Source: Gemmatimonadota bacterium
GTDB taxonomy: Bacteria > Gemmatimonadota > Gemmatimonadetes > Gemmatimonadales > Gemmatimonadaceae
Length of the DNA stretch: 64,000 bases
Direction of reading: 5' to 3'
Assembly (NCBI GenBank): GCA_028287285.1
Contig: JAQBPY010000065.1
Location: forward strand, 1 to 64,000
Part shown: positions 1-9,979 of the stretch, piece by piece
Numbering within the stretch: position 1 is the stretch's first letter
How the letters are laid out: each line of letters begins with the position of its first letter
Notes under the pieces: generated by a model
The model's input: the letters and a program-made list of their open reading frames with translations, nothing else
What the model was told of the DNA's origin: nothing
Database searches by the model: none
Program-made: the position numbers and the translations under genes

Positions 1-787
1 CCACAACAGTCCGCTCGATGGATGGAAAAAGCTTCGTCTTTGCCATGGCGCGCACACGCACCGGCCCGTGCGAAAGCGTCGAGCGAAGTGAATCCAGCGC
101 GCCGCGGGAAATGGGCATGCCCCATCCCTTCTTTGCCGAATCCATCGGGATGGATGAGAACTGGATGGAGGAGCGGTTGATCTCCGGCTTGGTATAGGCC
201 GGCATGCGGTAGGCCAGCACACCAACCGCACCGCGCTTCTGGACCGCCTCGGCGAAACCCGCACTCACGCCATTTTCCACGAGCACGATCTTTCCTGCCA
301 CCTTCGCCTTGTCGTAGTCCGCTGCCGTGCCCTTGCCCACGTCCACCAGCTCCGCCACGACGCCGGAATCGGGGGTAGACCACGAGTTGATGGCGAGCAT
401 GTTGAGGTTCGTGGCAAGCTTGAGCAGTGGTGCCTTGTCGCCGACAATCGTCAACGATGCGTCCACGAGATCCCACGCGGGGCCGCGGAGCGGACGTCGC
501 TCGACCCGATACGTGAGCAGCGTGGATTTGCCCGCCGAATCTTCCGGCACGTATCCGGCTGCGTGAAGCTGCTGGATGACGCGGTCGAGGCTCTTGTCGA
601 AGGCCGTGTTGCCGGGCCACCGGAACCAGCCTCCCATGTACGCAACGAGTTCCTTCGCGCGCTCGCCAGAATATTCGGCGCGCGCAAGCGTGAAGTAGCG
701 GTCGATTGGCGCCGCGACGGTGCGCGGTGCCTGTGCGTGCGCCGTGGCGGAAAGTGCACACGCGCTGATCCAGAGAAGTTTTCGCAT
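1..787 (-). CDS. M28-family metallopeptidase with PA domain, N-terminal part (runs off window start)
   Basis: Reading the minus strand from ATG at 787 gives MRKLLWISACALSATAHAQAPRTVAAPIDRYFTLARAEYSGERAKELVAYMGGWFRWPGN...VAELVDVGKGTAADYDKAKVAGKIVLVENG...ERTVV, open to position 1; signal peptide plus PA-like segment. Confidence 0.75.
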   Translation of the reverse strand, partial: MRKLLWISACALSATAHAQAPRTVAAPIDRYFTLARAEYSGERAKELVAYMGGWFRWPGNTAFDKSLDRVIQQLHAAGYVPEDSAGKSTLLTYRVERRPLRGPAWDLVDASLTIVGDKAPLLKLATNLNMLAINSWSTPDSGVVAELVDVGKGTAADYDKAKVAGKIVLVENGVSAGFAEAVQKRGAVGVLAYRMPAYTKPEINRSSIQFSSIPMDSAKKGWGMPISRGALDSLRSTLSHGPVRVRAMAKTKLFPSIERTVV

Positions 788-795
788 CCCCAAGA

Positions 796-2061
796 TTACC
801 GCGTTCGCGCCAACTCCGACATATGCTTTTGTTGCGGCAGCGCGAGTGCCCACGCGATTGCCAACTGTGCCGGCAACAGCAGCGCCACCACGGGGCTACT
901 CTCCTGACCACCCGGAATGATGGCGAGGCAGAGAGACACAAGGCCCATCGCCGCGTTGATTGCCGCCACCATGCGCGCGGGCCGTGCCGCCTTGCCGCTG
1001 AGGAGCGCGATTGGCAGCAGGACCACGAGTGCAAGCGACAGCGGCGTGAGCAGCAGGACGTTCTCGTTGTACGCCCAGAACACGTGTTGTGTGGCCATCC
1101 AGGCAAGGAGCAGGATCACGCCAAGCACGCCGCACAGCAGCGACCAGACTGTCCCCACAAATGCCAGCGCATACGCGGCCGCACGGTGCGACATCATCAG
1201 CATCCTCAAACCGGCAATGAGCACGGCAAAGAGAATTCCGACGTACAGATACGTGAGGGTGATGTGCGGCGCGACGGTCGCTTCGGGAATGGGCGTCGTG
1301 GTGGCGGGCAGTGCGACCATCCATTCCTTCGCGACGAGCGGAACCTGAGTGCCATTCGCGCCCGGAATTCGCATTACCCGCGCCGCGTCCCTGAGGCGCA
1401 TGGGAATGAAGAACGACTTCCATTCGCTGATGGGCACGTCTGCGGGACGGCCAAGTGCGATGTCGATGCCCGCCTGCACGGGACGGTCGCCATCCGTGAG
1501 CCGAATGCTTTCCCGGCGATATGTGATGTCTGTGGGAACGCCTTCAGTCTGCCGCTTGAGTGCGCCGCCAACGGCACCATCGAGTGCATCACGGAGACGC
1601 GTCGCACAGTTGTCCCGGAAATAGTCGTAGCGGTAGTACTTGTTCTCCTCGAGCGAGTTCGTCTCCACTGCTTTCAGCAGTGACAGCGCCTGCGCCGGGG
1701 AGAGATTGAGGAGCTGCAGGGTGACCGGACGCCCGCGCATCCGCTCGCGCTCGATCAACCCCCTGGGATCGTCCGCGCCCATCCAGTAGCGTGTGTCACC
1801 GGTGAGGAAGCGGCGCAGAAACCCCGGCTGGTCAAAGCTGAACTGGCCCCAGTGATACGCGACCGTGGCGCCGGTGAGCGCGTTCCGGAAGATGAGCGCG
1901 TCGTGCCCGAACCGCTCGAATACTTCTTCGCCCAGTCCAATGGTCACGAGCGTAACGTCGATCTCGCTTCCCGGTACCGACGCCGACACCACCGCTTTCT
2001 GCGCACTTGCAACGTTCGCGAAAACGAACAGGACGGCCGCGCCCCATCGACGCCAGCTCAA
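796..2061 (-). CDS. DUF4105 (Lnb N-terminal periplasmic) domain membrane protein
   Basis: ORF 421 aa; RFGHDALIFRN...YHWGQFSFDQPGFLRRFLTGDTRYWM and YYRYDYFRDNCATRLRDALD motifs, C-terminal TM helices. Confidence 0.85.
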   Translation of the reverse strand: MSWRRWGAAVLFVFANVASAQKAVVSASVPGSEIDVTLVTIGLGEEVFERFGHDALIFRNALTGATVAYHWGQFSFDQPGFLRRFLTGDTRYWMGADDPRGLIERERMRGRPVTLQLLNLSPAQALSLLKAVETNSLEENKYYRYDYFRDNCATRLRDALDGAVGGALKRQTEGVPTDITYRRESIRLTDGDRPVQAGIDIALGRPADVPISEWKSFFIPMRLRDAARVMRIPGANGTQVPLVAKEWMVALPATTTPIPEATVAPHITLTYLYVGILFAVLIAGLRMLMMSHRAAAYALAFVGTVWSLLCGVLGVILLLAWMATQHVFWAYNENVLLLTPLSLALVVLLPIALLSGKAARPARMVAAINAAMGLVSLCLAIIPGGQESSPVVALLLPAQLAIAWALALPQQKHMSELARTR

Positions 2062-3092
2062 AGACGTACCTCGCGCTCCTCGTCGGCGGACTTGTAGATC
2101 GCCTCCACGATGCGGTGCAGCAGGATCTGATCGGACGGCGCCTCATACTCGGCGTCACCCGCGATGACTGCGACGAAATGCGCCAGCTCCGCGCGATATG
2201 ACTGGATGAACGCGCTCTCGCGCGCTGCGGCGCCGCGCGGCGAAACATCCGTTGGGCGACCGTGCAGCTCCTTTACCACACGTAGCGGCGCGAGACGCGT
2301 GCTGCCGCGCGCGGAGAGTGTCTCGAACCACCAGCGCTCTACCTCGCCCACGTACGCGCCCGACACGTCGAAGTTGAACCCCACACCCGAGGCGCAGTGC
2401 AGCTGCACGAGCATGCCGTCTTCCACGGCATTCTTGCCCACGCCGCGATCCATCTGCGCCACCACGCGCTCGGGCTCCGGGAAATCCGACAGCCAGAGAG
2501 CGAGGTCGAGCAACGGAAGGCCGTAGTCGAAGAATGCCCCACCGCCCGCCTCGACCCGGCGCTGCCGCCATCCCTGCCCCGGGCGCTTGTGGTGATAGGC
2601 CCCGCCGCGCATGCCTGTCAATTTTCCCAACTCGCCACCGCGGAGAAAGCCGGCAAGCGCCTGGACGTCGCTGCGAAAGCGATGATTGTTCGCCACCAGA
2701 ATCTTTCGGCCGGCTCGCTGCGCTGCGTTCACGATGCGCTCCGCTCCCTTGGCGGTCAGCGACAGCGGGCGCTCCACGAGCACGTCGACGCCCGCCGCAA
2801 TCGCACTGAGCACGTGCGGCTCGTGCAAATGATTGGGCGTCGCGATGACGATGGCCGCGAGGGATTCCGCCTCGAGCAGGTCCTCGATGTCCGTAAACAC
2901 GTCGGCAATGTCGAAGCGGTCGGCAAGTGCGCGCGCCTTTGGCCGGTCATTGTCGCAGATACCCACCAGGTGGACGCCTCGCATCTTGGAAAGCACCGGA
3001 AGATGAGCCAGCTGCGCAATTGCCCCTGCGCCCACGACGCCAACGCGCATTGGCTCGTTCACGACCCTCGTCTCCTGGCTTGGCCGGCTCAC
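2058..3092 (-). CDS. Gfo/Idh/MocA family oxidoreductase
   Basis: ORF 344 aa; GVVGAGAIAQLAHLPVL Rossmann motif; 4-nt overlap with the next gene. Confidence 0.9.
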   Translation of the reverse strand: MSRPSQETRVVNEPMRVGVVGAGAIAQLAHLPVLSKMRGVHLVGICDNDRPKARALADRFDIADVFTDIEDLLEAESLAAIVIATPNHLHEPHVLSAIAAGVDVLVERPLSLTAKGAERIVNAAQRAGRKILVANNHRFRSDVQALAGFLRGGELGKLTGMRGGAYHHKRPGQGWRQRRVEAGGGAFFDYGLPLLDLALWLSDFPEPERVVAQMDRGVGKNAVEDGMLVQLHCASGVGFNFDVSGAYVGEVERWWFETLSARGSTRLAPLRVVKELHGRPTDVSPRGAAARESAFIQSYRAELAHFVAVIAGDAEYEAPSDQILLHRIVEAIYKSADEEREVRL

Positions 3093-3125
3093 GATACGTC
3101 TCCCCGCCTTTCGGCGCGCTCTTGC

Positions 3126-4412
3126 TCAGTCGATGCTGCCAACGGTGGTACCCGGATAATACGTCCGCAAGATGGTTCGAAAGTCCTGCCCCGCGCGCGC
3201 CCGGCCGATCGCGCCGGCTTGGCACATGCCGACACCATGGCCATTTCCTCCACCACGCAGCGTGAGTGTTTCCACGCCATCACGACCACCTGCCACATCG
3301 ACGGAAAAATACGTGCTGTACAACAACTCGCCACTCGGCAGCCGCAGGGCGTCCCGCATCTCGTTGCCCCGAAGTGTGACCGCACCGCGGTCGGTATCGA
3401 CCGTCAGCAATGCAACACGCCCCGCGGGCGTGACGTCGGTCACCGTCACGTTACGCACCGAGCTCACGGCCCCGCGCCCCGGAAGTGTTCGCACGTACCG
3501 GGCGATGGTCTCGCGTAGCGCCTCACGCGAATACGTGCGCGTCCAGCGGAATTTCGGAGCACCGTCACAATAGAAGCGTGTGGTGCCGGGGATCTGGTCG
3601 CTCACCCGCTGCAGGTATGGCTCAGCCGATGTCTTCCATGCATCCTGCGGCTCGGCGGTACTCCCTCCGCACGTGGAGAAGTACGGCGCATTTACCACTC
3701 GGCCATCGTACAACAGTACGAGACCGGACGTCGATTCCACCGCGGCATTCGAAACGGTCGTCTCCACACTCGAGCCACCATACACCTGGTCGCTCACCGT
3801 CGCGCGCATGTCGTACGGCCGCGTCGTACCGGATAGATGCGCCACCGCATAGCTGCGCGCCGTAACCGCCTGCGCTTCCACCGCCGCTGCATCCGCTGCC
3901 GCGGACGTGCCGATCTCGCCGGGAACGACCCCCTTGAGATAGTCGTCCATGCCGAGGCGGTTGACGACGAGCATTCCTTCTCCGGCGGCGATGATCAGCA
4001 CCTCGCCACGATACGCGCGACTGTTGAACGAGATGCGTCCGCGGTCATCGGCGGGTCGCGCGATGAGCACCATCTCTCGCCCCGACACCGGGCGGGAATC
4101 CTCACGCTTTGCACGGATGTTGCGCCCGTCACGCTCGAGAATCCATTGCTCACCGGGCTGGGTGAGCGCCACCGGCGTGCGCCCATCCTCGGCGAAAATC
4201 TCCCACGCACCCGGCGAGGAGAGCCGCACTTTTGGTTGTGATTCAGCGAGCGCAATGCGGACGGTCCGTGCCGACGCACCCCGCCTGCCGCTCGATGGAG
4301 CACCCGGCCGTTCGGGAGCACGTGACGCCACGGCCGCGGAGCATGCGATCGCCGTCAGCGCAACGAGCGCCGACGCGCGCAGGCTAACGGCGCGCGTGGC
4401 CGAGAGCCGCAT
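3126..4412 (-). CDS. SpoIID/LytB domain-containing protein
   Basis: ORF with start trimmed to [19 protein letters not shown] signal peptide; [36 protein letters not shown] and [15 protein letters not shown] motifs. Confidence 0.9.
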   Translation of the reverse strand: MRLSATRAVSLRASALVALTAIACSAAVASRAPERPGAPSSGRRGASARTVRIALAESQPKVRLSSPGAWEIFAEDGRTPVALTQPGEQWILERDGRNIRAKREDSRPVSGREMVLIARPADDRGRISFNSRAYRGEVLIIAAGEGMLVVNRLGMDDYLKGVVPGEIGTSAAADAAAVEAQAVTARSYAVAHLSGTTRPYDMRATVSDQVYGGSSVETTVSNAAVESTSGLVLLYDGRVVNAPYFSTCGGSTAEPQDAWKTSAEPYLQRVSDQIPGTTRFYCDGAPKFRWTRTYSREALRETIARYVRTLPGRGAVSSVRNVTVTDVTPAGRVALLTVDTDRGAVTLRGNEMRDALRLPSGELLYSTYFSVDVAGGRDGVETLTLRGGGNGHGVGMCQAGAIGRARAGQDFRTILRTYYPGTTVGSID

Positions 4413-5727
4413 CGAGGCGTTCGAGTGTCGCGGCAATTTCGGCGTCACCGTGCGCGGCGGACATGAATCCGGCCTCGAACGCGGACGGTGCAAGATAGAC
4501 ACCCCGTTCCAGCGCCGCGTGAAAGAACCGCCTGAAGAGCTCCACGTCGGCAGTCCTGGCATCGGCGAACGAGCGTACCGGCTCCGCCCGAAAAAAGAAT
4601 CCGAACATGGAGCCCGCACAATCGGCGGTGAATGGCACACCGTGCCGCGCCGCAATGTGCCTGAGCCCCTCGATGAGCGCGCGAGTGCGTTGTGCGATAC
4701 TCTCATGCAGCGCCGGCGTTAGCGCGCCGAGCGTCGCGATTCCCGCGGCCATTGCCAATGGATTTCCGGATAGCGTACCAGCCTGGTAAACAGGTCCGGT
4801 TGGCGCAATTCGCTCCATCAGCTCGCGACGTCCGCCATATGCGGCCACCGGCAAGCCACCACCGATGACCTTGCCCAGGGTGGTGAGATCGGGCGTGACA
4901 CCGTAGTACGCCGCCGCACCGCCAATGGCAACGCGAAATCCAGTCATCACTTCGTCGAAGACGAGCAGCGCACCATGTGCATCCGCAATGCTCCGAAGCG
5001 CCGGAAGAAATTCCGCATCCGGCGCGATGAAGCCCGCATTGCCAACGGCCGGCTCGACAAAAATTGCCGCAATGCGCTCGCCATGCTGGGCAAAGAGCCG
5101 CTCGACTGCCGCAATGTCATTGAACGGCGACGTCAGCGTGAGCGCCGCAAGCGCATCCGGCACGCCGGGCGAGTTTGGAAGGCCCAGGGTGGCGACCCCC
5201 GAGCCGGCGCGCACGAGAAAGCTGTCCCCATGCCCATGGTAGCAGCCGTCGAACTTGAGCAGCAGGTCGCGACCGGTTGCCGCACGGGCAAGACGCAGTG
5301 CACTCATCGTCGCCTCCGTGCCACTCGACACGAAGCGCATCATCTCGACATGCGGCATCCGCTCGCGAATGAGCTCGGCCAGCGCCACCTCCAGCCCATT
5401 CGGAATTCCAAAGCTGGTGCCACGGGCCATGGCTTCGCGCAGGGCATCGAGCACCACCGGCGCAGCGTGGCCGAGTACGAGCGGCCCCCACGACAGCACG
5501 TAGTCGATGTATTCGTTGTCGTCCGCGTCCCAGATGCGTGCACCCGCGCCCCGCGCCACGACGAATGGGTCACCCCCCACGCCACTGAACGACCGCACCG
5601 GCGAGTTCACTCCTCCCGGGAACAGATCGCGGGCACGAGCCATGAGCGCCGCCGACTGTCGCCCTGAACGCAGTGGAAGCATGCCATCGAGCGCCGCGGA
5701 AGGGCCTGCTTTTCCATCGGACGTCAA
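4384..5727 (-). CDS. hemL: glutamate-1-semialdehyde 2,1-aminomutase
   Basis: ORF 447 aa; [52 protein letters not shown]. Confidence 0.95.
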   Translation of the reverse strand: MTSDGKAGPSAALDGMLPLRSGRQSAALMARARDLFPGGVNSPVRSFSGVGGDPFVVARGAGARIWDADDNEYIDYVLSWGPLVLGHAAPVVLDALREAMARGTSFGIPNGLEVALAELIRERMPHVEMMRFVSSGTEATMSALRLARAATGRDLLLKFDGCYHGHGDSFLVRAGSGVATLGLPNSPGVPDALAALTLTSPFNDIAAVERLFAQHGERIAAIFVEPAVGNAGFIAPDAEFLPALRSIADAHGALLVFDEVMTGFRVAIGGAAAYYGVTPDLTTLGKVIGGGLPVAAYGGRRELMERIAPTGPVYQAGTLSGNPLAMAAGIATLGALTPALHESIAQRTRALIEGLRHIAARHGVPFTADCAGSMFGFFFRAEPVRSFADARTADVELFRRFFHAALERGVYLAPSAFEAGFMSAAHGDAEIAATLERLDAALGHARR

Positions 5728-7106
5728 CGCCCGAAGCTCCCGATCGACGTCCCCATCACCGGCAACGACCGCACGCGCTTCGGCGCCGCACTCGGCGCAT
5801 CGATCACTCTCAGCAGCGTCGCCCTGAAATCGACGTCGTCTTCAATGCCTTCGATGACTGCATCGATGATCGTGCCCGGCGGCAGGTGCTCCGCTCCCTG
5901 CACATACGCAATGCCGTCCACGTCATCCGCCTGCCACACCGTCCGCGCCTGCGCTTCACCGTCGACGATCCGGTCGATCATGGTGCGCGCCGCACGTCCG
6001 ACAAACCGCTCGTATCGCTCTGCCGTGATCTGCCGCTGGAGCTCCATGAGCCGCTCCAGCCGCTGCCGCTTGACCGATTCGGGGACGTCATCGAGCATCT
6101 CGGCGGCACGCGTTCCTTCCTGTGGCGAATACGTGAACGCGCCCACACGCTCGAACTGGATCTCCTCCACGAACGCCATCAGCTGATCGAAGTCCTCATC
6201 CGTCTCGCCGGGAAAGCCCACGATGCACGTTGTCCGAATCGCGATGTCGGGCACCACACCACGGATGGTCTGGACGCGGTCGCGAATGCTGCGCTGCCGC
6301 TCGGGGCGGCGCATGCGCTCGAGCACCTTGTCCGACGCATGCTGCATGGGCATGTCGAGATACGGCAGGATGCGTGATTCCTTCGCCATCACCTCAAGCA
6401 GCCGCGGCGTGATGCCCGACGAATAGAGATACAGCATCCGCATCCACGGAATGGTCGTTTCTGCCACCAGTGCCTCGAGCAATTCGGGCAGCGTGAATCC
6501 GTCGCGGCGGTCACGCCCGTAGTGCGCGAGATCCTGTGCGACGAGATTGATCTCGCGCGCCCCTTGTGCCTCCAGCAACTGGGCGTCACGGATGACCTCA
6601 TCAAGTGCAAACGAGCGATGCTTGCCACGCATGAGCGGAATTGCACAGAAGGCGCAGCCGTGATCGCAGCCTTCACTCACCTTGAGGTAGCGTATGTGCG
6701 GTGTGTCGCCGGTAAAGAGCCGCACGCCAGGATGGATGGCCGGTACATCGGCAATGAGCCCCCGCGCCTCGAGCTCCGGCAGCAGGCGGTCCATCTCGGA
6801 CGACCCGAGAAAGAGATCGACCTCGGGCAGCGCCTCCTCGAGCTCGCCCTTGTGCCGTTGCACCATGCATCCCACCGCCACGACCGCCTTGCACGAGCCG
6901 GAGCTCTTGAGATCGCCGGCCTGAATGATGGCATCGAGCGACTCTTTTTTTGCCGCGTCGATGAAGCCGCAGGTGTTGATGACGATCACCTCCGCTTCCG
7001 AAAGGTCGTCCGTGTATTCAGCGCCGCGATCGGCGAGCTGCGCGAGGTAGCGCTCGCTGTCCACGGTATTCTTGTCACAGCCAAGTGTGATGAAGCCTAA
7101 TTTCAT
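5724..7106 (-). CDS. rimO: ribosomal protein S12 methylthiotransferase RimO
   Basis: ORF 460 aa; [39 protein letters not shown] radical SAM motif, TRAAEM, TRAM-like C-terminus. Confidence 0.95.
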   Translation of the reverse strand: MKLGFITLGCDKNTVDSERYLAQLADRGAEYTDDLSEAEVIVINTCGFIDAAKKESLDAIIQAGDLKSSGSCKAVVAVGCMVQRHKGELEEALPEVDLFLGSSEMDRLLPELEARGLIADVPAIHPGVRLFTGDTPHIRYLKVSEGCDHGCAFCAIPLMRGKHRSFALDEVIRDAQLLEAQGAREINLVAQDLAHYGRDRRDGFTLPELLEALVAETTIPWMRMLYLYSSGITPRLLEVMAKESRILPYLDMPMQHASDKVLERMRRPERQRSIRDRVQTIRGVVPDIAIRTTCIVGFPGETDEDFDQLMAFVEEIQFERVGAFTYSPQEGTRAAEMLDDVPESVKRQRLERLMELQRQITAERYERFVGRAARTMIDRIVDGEAQARTVWQADDVDGIAYVQGAEHLPPGTIIDAVIEGIEDDVDFRATLLRVIDAPSAAPKRVRSLPVMGTSIGSFGR

Positions 7107-7192
7107 ACCCTAAACATAACCAATTCCATGACTTAGCTGAATGCCATGCGGACTCTGTTGCGCAAAGTGACTTTGTGTTGTAAAGTTCTTTC

Positions 7193-8797
7193 ATGCAGAC
7201 CACCCACGCCTCCGCCGCCCACCCCGCCCTGCACTCGGACATCCCGCTCCAACGGCTGACCACACCCGCCAATCGTCCGCTTGCGAGACGAATCGCCTGG
7301 CACGCCGTACTCCTGGGCGTCTCGGCCGACGTCCTCCTGAAAGGAGGGCCGCACGGAGCGGCGTTCCCCATCTGGATCGGACTCGCCGCCCTCTCCCTCA
7401 TCGCCATGATCTGGCGCGCGGATCGGGTCGTATCGCGAGAAACAGGCTGGTGGCTCGCAACCGCCGTTCTTTTCGCGTGCGTCCTTGCCTGGCGCGACGC
7501 CGAAATGCTCGCCCTCGTCGACGTGCTCGCGACACTCGGTGCACTCGCCATGGCGGCGATCGCCATTAGCAGTGCACGATCCGCACTCTTTGCGACGCGT
7601 CTTCGAGACACCGTCTGGGCCGCAGCGTCATTGCTGCGATCCATCATCGCTGGCTGGCTTCCCTTCACGGAGCCAGGACTGATTGCGTCCGGTCCGTACG
7701 GACGCATCGCGCACCGGGTCGGGCCGATTGCGCGCGCCGCCATCATCGGATCCATCGTGCTCTTTGTTTTCGGCTCACTGCTCCGCTCCGCAGATCCGAT
7801 CTTTGCCAGCATCTTCGCACTCCCGGAGCTCGATGCGTCGGCCATCGTCGCGCACGTGCTGGTGACGACGTTCTTTTCGTGGCTCGTGAGCGGCTGGGCG
7901 CGGGGCGCACTGCTGGTGAACGTGGGAGCGCGGCGGCCTCCGGATGTGTTTCCACTTTCGCTCTCGGCCCTCGACGTCAGCACCGCGCTGGGCATCCTGA
8001 ACGTCCTGTTCGGCGCCTTCGTCGTGACACAGCTCGGCTGGTTCTTTGGCGGAGAAACATTCCTGCACGCGCGCACCGGCCTTACGGCATCCGCCTACGC
8101 GCGGCAGGGGTTCTTCGAGATGTTGTGAGTGGTGCTGCTCGTGGTTCCCCTGCTTGTGGGCACACGCGCGCTGCTGCGTCCAGGCCAGGCACTCGCCCGC
8201 CGGCACACGATGCTCGCCACACCAATTGTTGGCCTGTTGGGCGCGATCCTGTTCTCCGCCGTCATGCGCATGAAGCTGTACGTGCAATACTTCGGGCTTA
8301 CCACCGACCGGTTCTATCCGCTCATTTTCATGGCGTGGCTCGGCATCGTGCTCGCGTGGCTGGCCGTCACGGTCCTCCGCGGTCGCGGCCGCCTGTTCAT
8401 TGCCGGGGTGGCCACGTCCGGACTGGCGGTTCTTGGCGCACTGAATGTCGTGTCGCCGGATGCGGTGGTCGCGCGGTTCAACCTCGAGCGTGCTGCCCAC
8501 CTGGCCAGTAATGCGGAAGCGCGCCTCGACTTGCGGTCAATGGCAAACTTGAGCGCGGACGCGGTCGACATCACTGTCCAGGCAGTGCTTTCGTCATCGT
8601 CAGACCGCGAAGCGGAATGCGCGTCGGCAACGACACTTCTGAACCGATGGGGGCCGGATTCAATGGCGGCGTTCAAGAGCAGTCTCGCCGGCGCATGGCG
8701 CTGGCACAATGCTGCCGAGCTTCATGCTTTTCATGTTGTAAGTACCAATGCCGCCCGTCTCGACGAGCTCGCTCGACGCACGTGCGCCGCGAGATAG
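7193..8797 (+). pseudogene. DUF4173/DUF4153-type membrane protein interrupted by one in-frame TGA (8126-8128)
   Basis: ORFs 7193..8128 and 8129..8797 are adjacent and in the same frame; codons ATG TTG TGA GTG GTG CTG; both halves are hydrophobic and together read as one protein (...YARQGFFEML*VVLLVVPLLVGTRALL...). Confidence 0.8.
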
Positions 8798-8822
8798 CGT
8801 GGAATGGCGCTAGAATTCAGCT

Positions 8823-9326
8823 GTGCGCATTTCCTGGTTTCTCCTTGTCCTCATCGTGCTTGGTTGCCGCGACAACCAGCGTCACGTATTCCAGGCGCCT
8901 CGGCCGCCGGCACCGTCCGGGTGCGCGAGTGCATCAGTCGCGGCCGCGCCCGACGTCCCCATTGGCAGCGCCGGTCCGGAAGCGCGTATTACGGCAGTTG
9001 CCGACGCAGCCACCGGGGCGCCGGTCACACTCAGCGCGATTCCGGCAACATTTCAGGTTCTCTCGATCGTCGCGCGCGGCAAGTATGACTTTCCGCCCAA
9101 CGCGGTGGTGTACGTCGACATCGCGATTCGCGGCCGCATGGATACCACCATGGCCGTTCACTTCGGCTCGCCGGCGCCCAGTATCATGGCGCATGCCTTC
9201 GAGGTGCCGGTGGCTCGGGCCGGCCAGCCCGGTCTCGTGCCAGGCAGCTACTCCGCGCAGGTGCGGCTCATGGTAAACGAGCGCCCGCTGGTGTCATCCG
9301 CGCCAATCTACTTTACGGTCAACTGA
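8823..9326 (+). CDS. putative secreted lipoprotein, unknown function
   Basis: GTG start; MRISWFLLVLIVLGCRDNQ lipobox-like N-terminus, 167 aa. Confidence 0.6.
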   Translation: MRISWFLLVLIVLGCRDNQRHVFQAPRPPAPSGCASASVAAAPDVPIGSAGPEARITAVADAATGAPVTLSAIPATFQVLSIVARGKYDFPPNAVVYVDIAIRGRMDTTMAVHFGSPAPSIMAHAFEVPVARAGQPGLVPGSYSAQVRLMVNERPLVSSAPIYFTVN

Positions 9327-9338
9327 AACGCCGCTGTT

Positions 9339-9839
9339 TCAGCGGTAGTTTCCGAACTGCAGCTGCACGCCGAAATCCTTGCTCTTCAGGAGCGTGATGG
9401 CTTCCTGCAGGTCGTCCCGTGATGGCCCGCTGATGCGCACCTGCTCCCCCTGAATCGACGCCTGTACCTTTTTCAGCTTGGCGTCCTTGATCGCGGCCGC
9501 CACTTTCTTGGCCGTCTCCGTATCGAGCTCCATCTTGAGCTTCACCTCGCGGCGCACGGTGTCTCCGGCGGCCTGCTTGATGTCGCCCACGTCGAGGTTC
9601 TTAACGGGAACGCCGCGCTTGATCAGCTTCGACTGCACGATGTCGAAAAGCGCCGTCATCTGGAAATCGCTGTCGGCCACAAGGGCAATGAGGTTTTCCG
9701 CGCGCTTGAACTCGATGGTCGCGCTGGAGCCCTTGAAGTCATAGCGCTGGACAACTTCCTTCTGCGCCTGATTGATTGCATTGTCGACCTCCTGAAGGTC
9801 GACACCCGTGGTCACGTCAAAAGAAGCGGTCTGAGCCAT
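9339..9839 (-). CDS. YajQ family (DUF520) nucleotide-binding protein
   Basis: ORF 166 aa; SFDVTTGVDLQEVDNAINQAQKEVVQRYDFKG...VRISGPSRDDLQEAITLLK. Confidence 0.95.
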   Translation of the reverse strand: MAQTASFDVTTGVDLQEVDNAINQAQKEVVQRYDFKGSSATIEFKRAENLIALVADSDFQMTALFDIVQSKLIKRGVPVKNLDVGDIKQAAGDTVRREVKLKMELDTETAKKVAAAIKDAKLKKVQASIQGEQVRISGPSRDDLQEAITLLKSKDFGVQLQFGNYR

Positions 9840-9979
9840 TGCGGTATCCGAAACGAATCTGAGTGAGATCGGCGATTCCCGACTGCTGAAAGTGCGAGGA
9901 TGTCGGAATAACGCACAAGTGCATCAAAACAGGTGGCCTGAGCGTATAATCAGTATCTCTCCCACCCTTCGCTCTGGTC

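Noticed and set aside
2397-3518. 373-aa + strand ORF
   Set aside because: Antisense to the Gfo/Idh/MocA and SpoIID genes; no supporting motifs.
7075-8076. 333-aa minus-strand ORF opposite the DUF4173-type gene
   Set aside because: Ser/Thr/Arg-rich shadow frame; the + strand reading gives a coherent multi-TM protein.
8126-8128. Selenocysteine recoding at the TGA
   Set aside because: No SECIS-like hairpin evident directly after the TGA and the position is in a TM-like segment; nonsense mutation or Trp>stop error is simpler.
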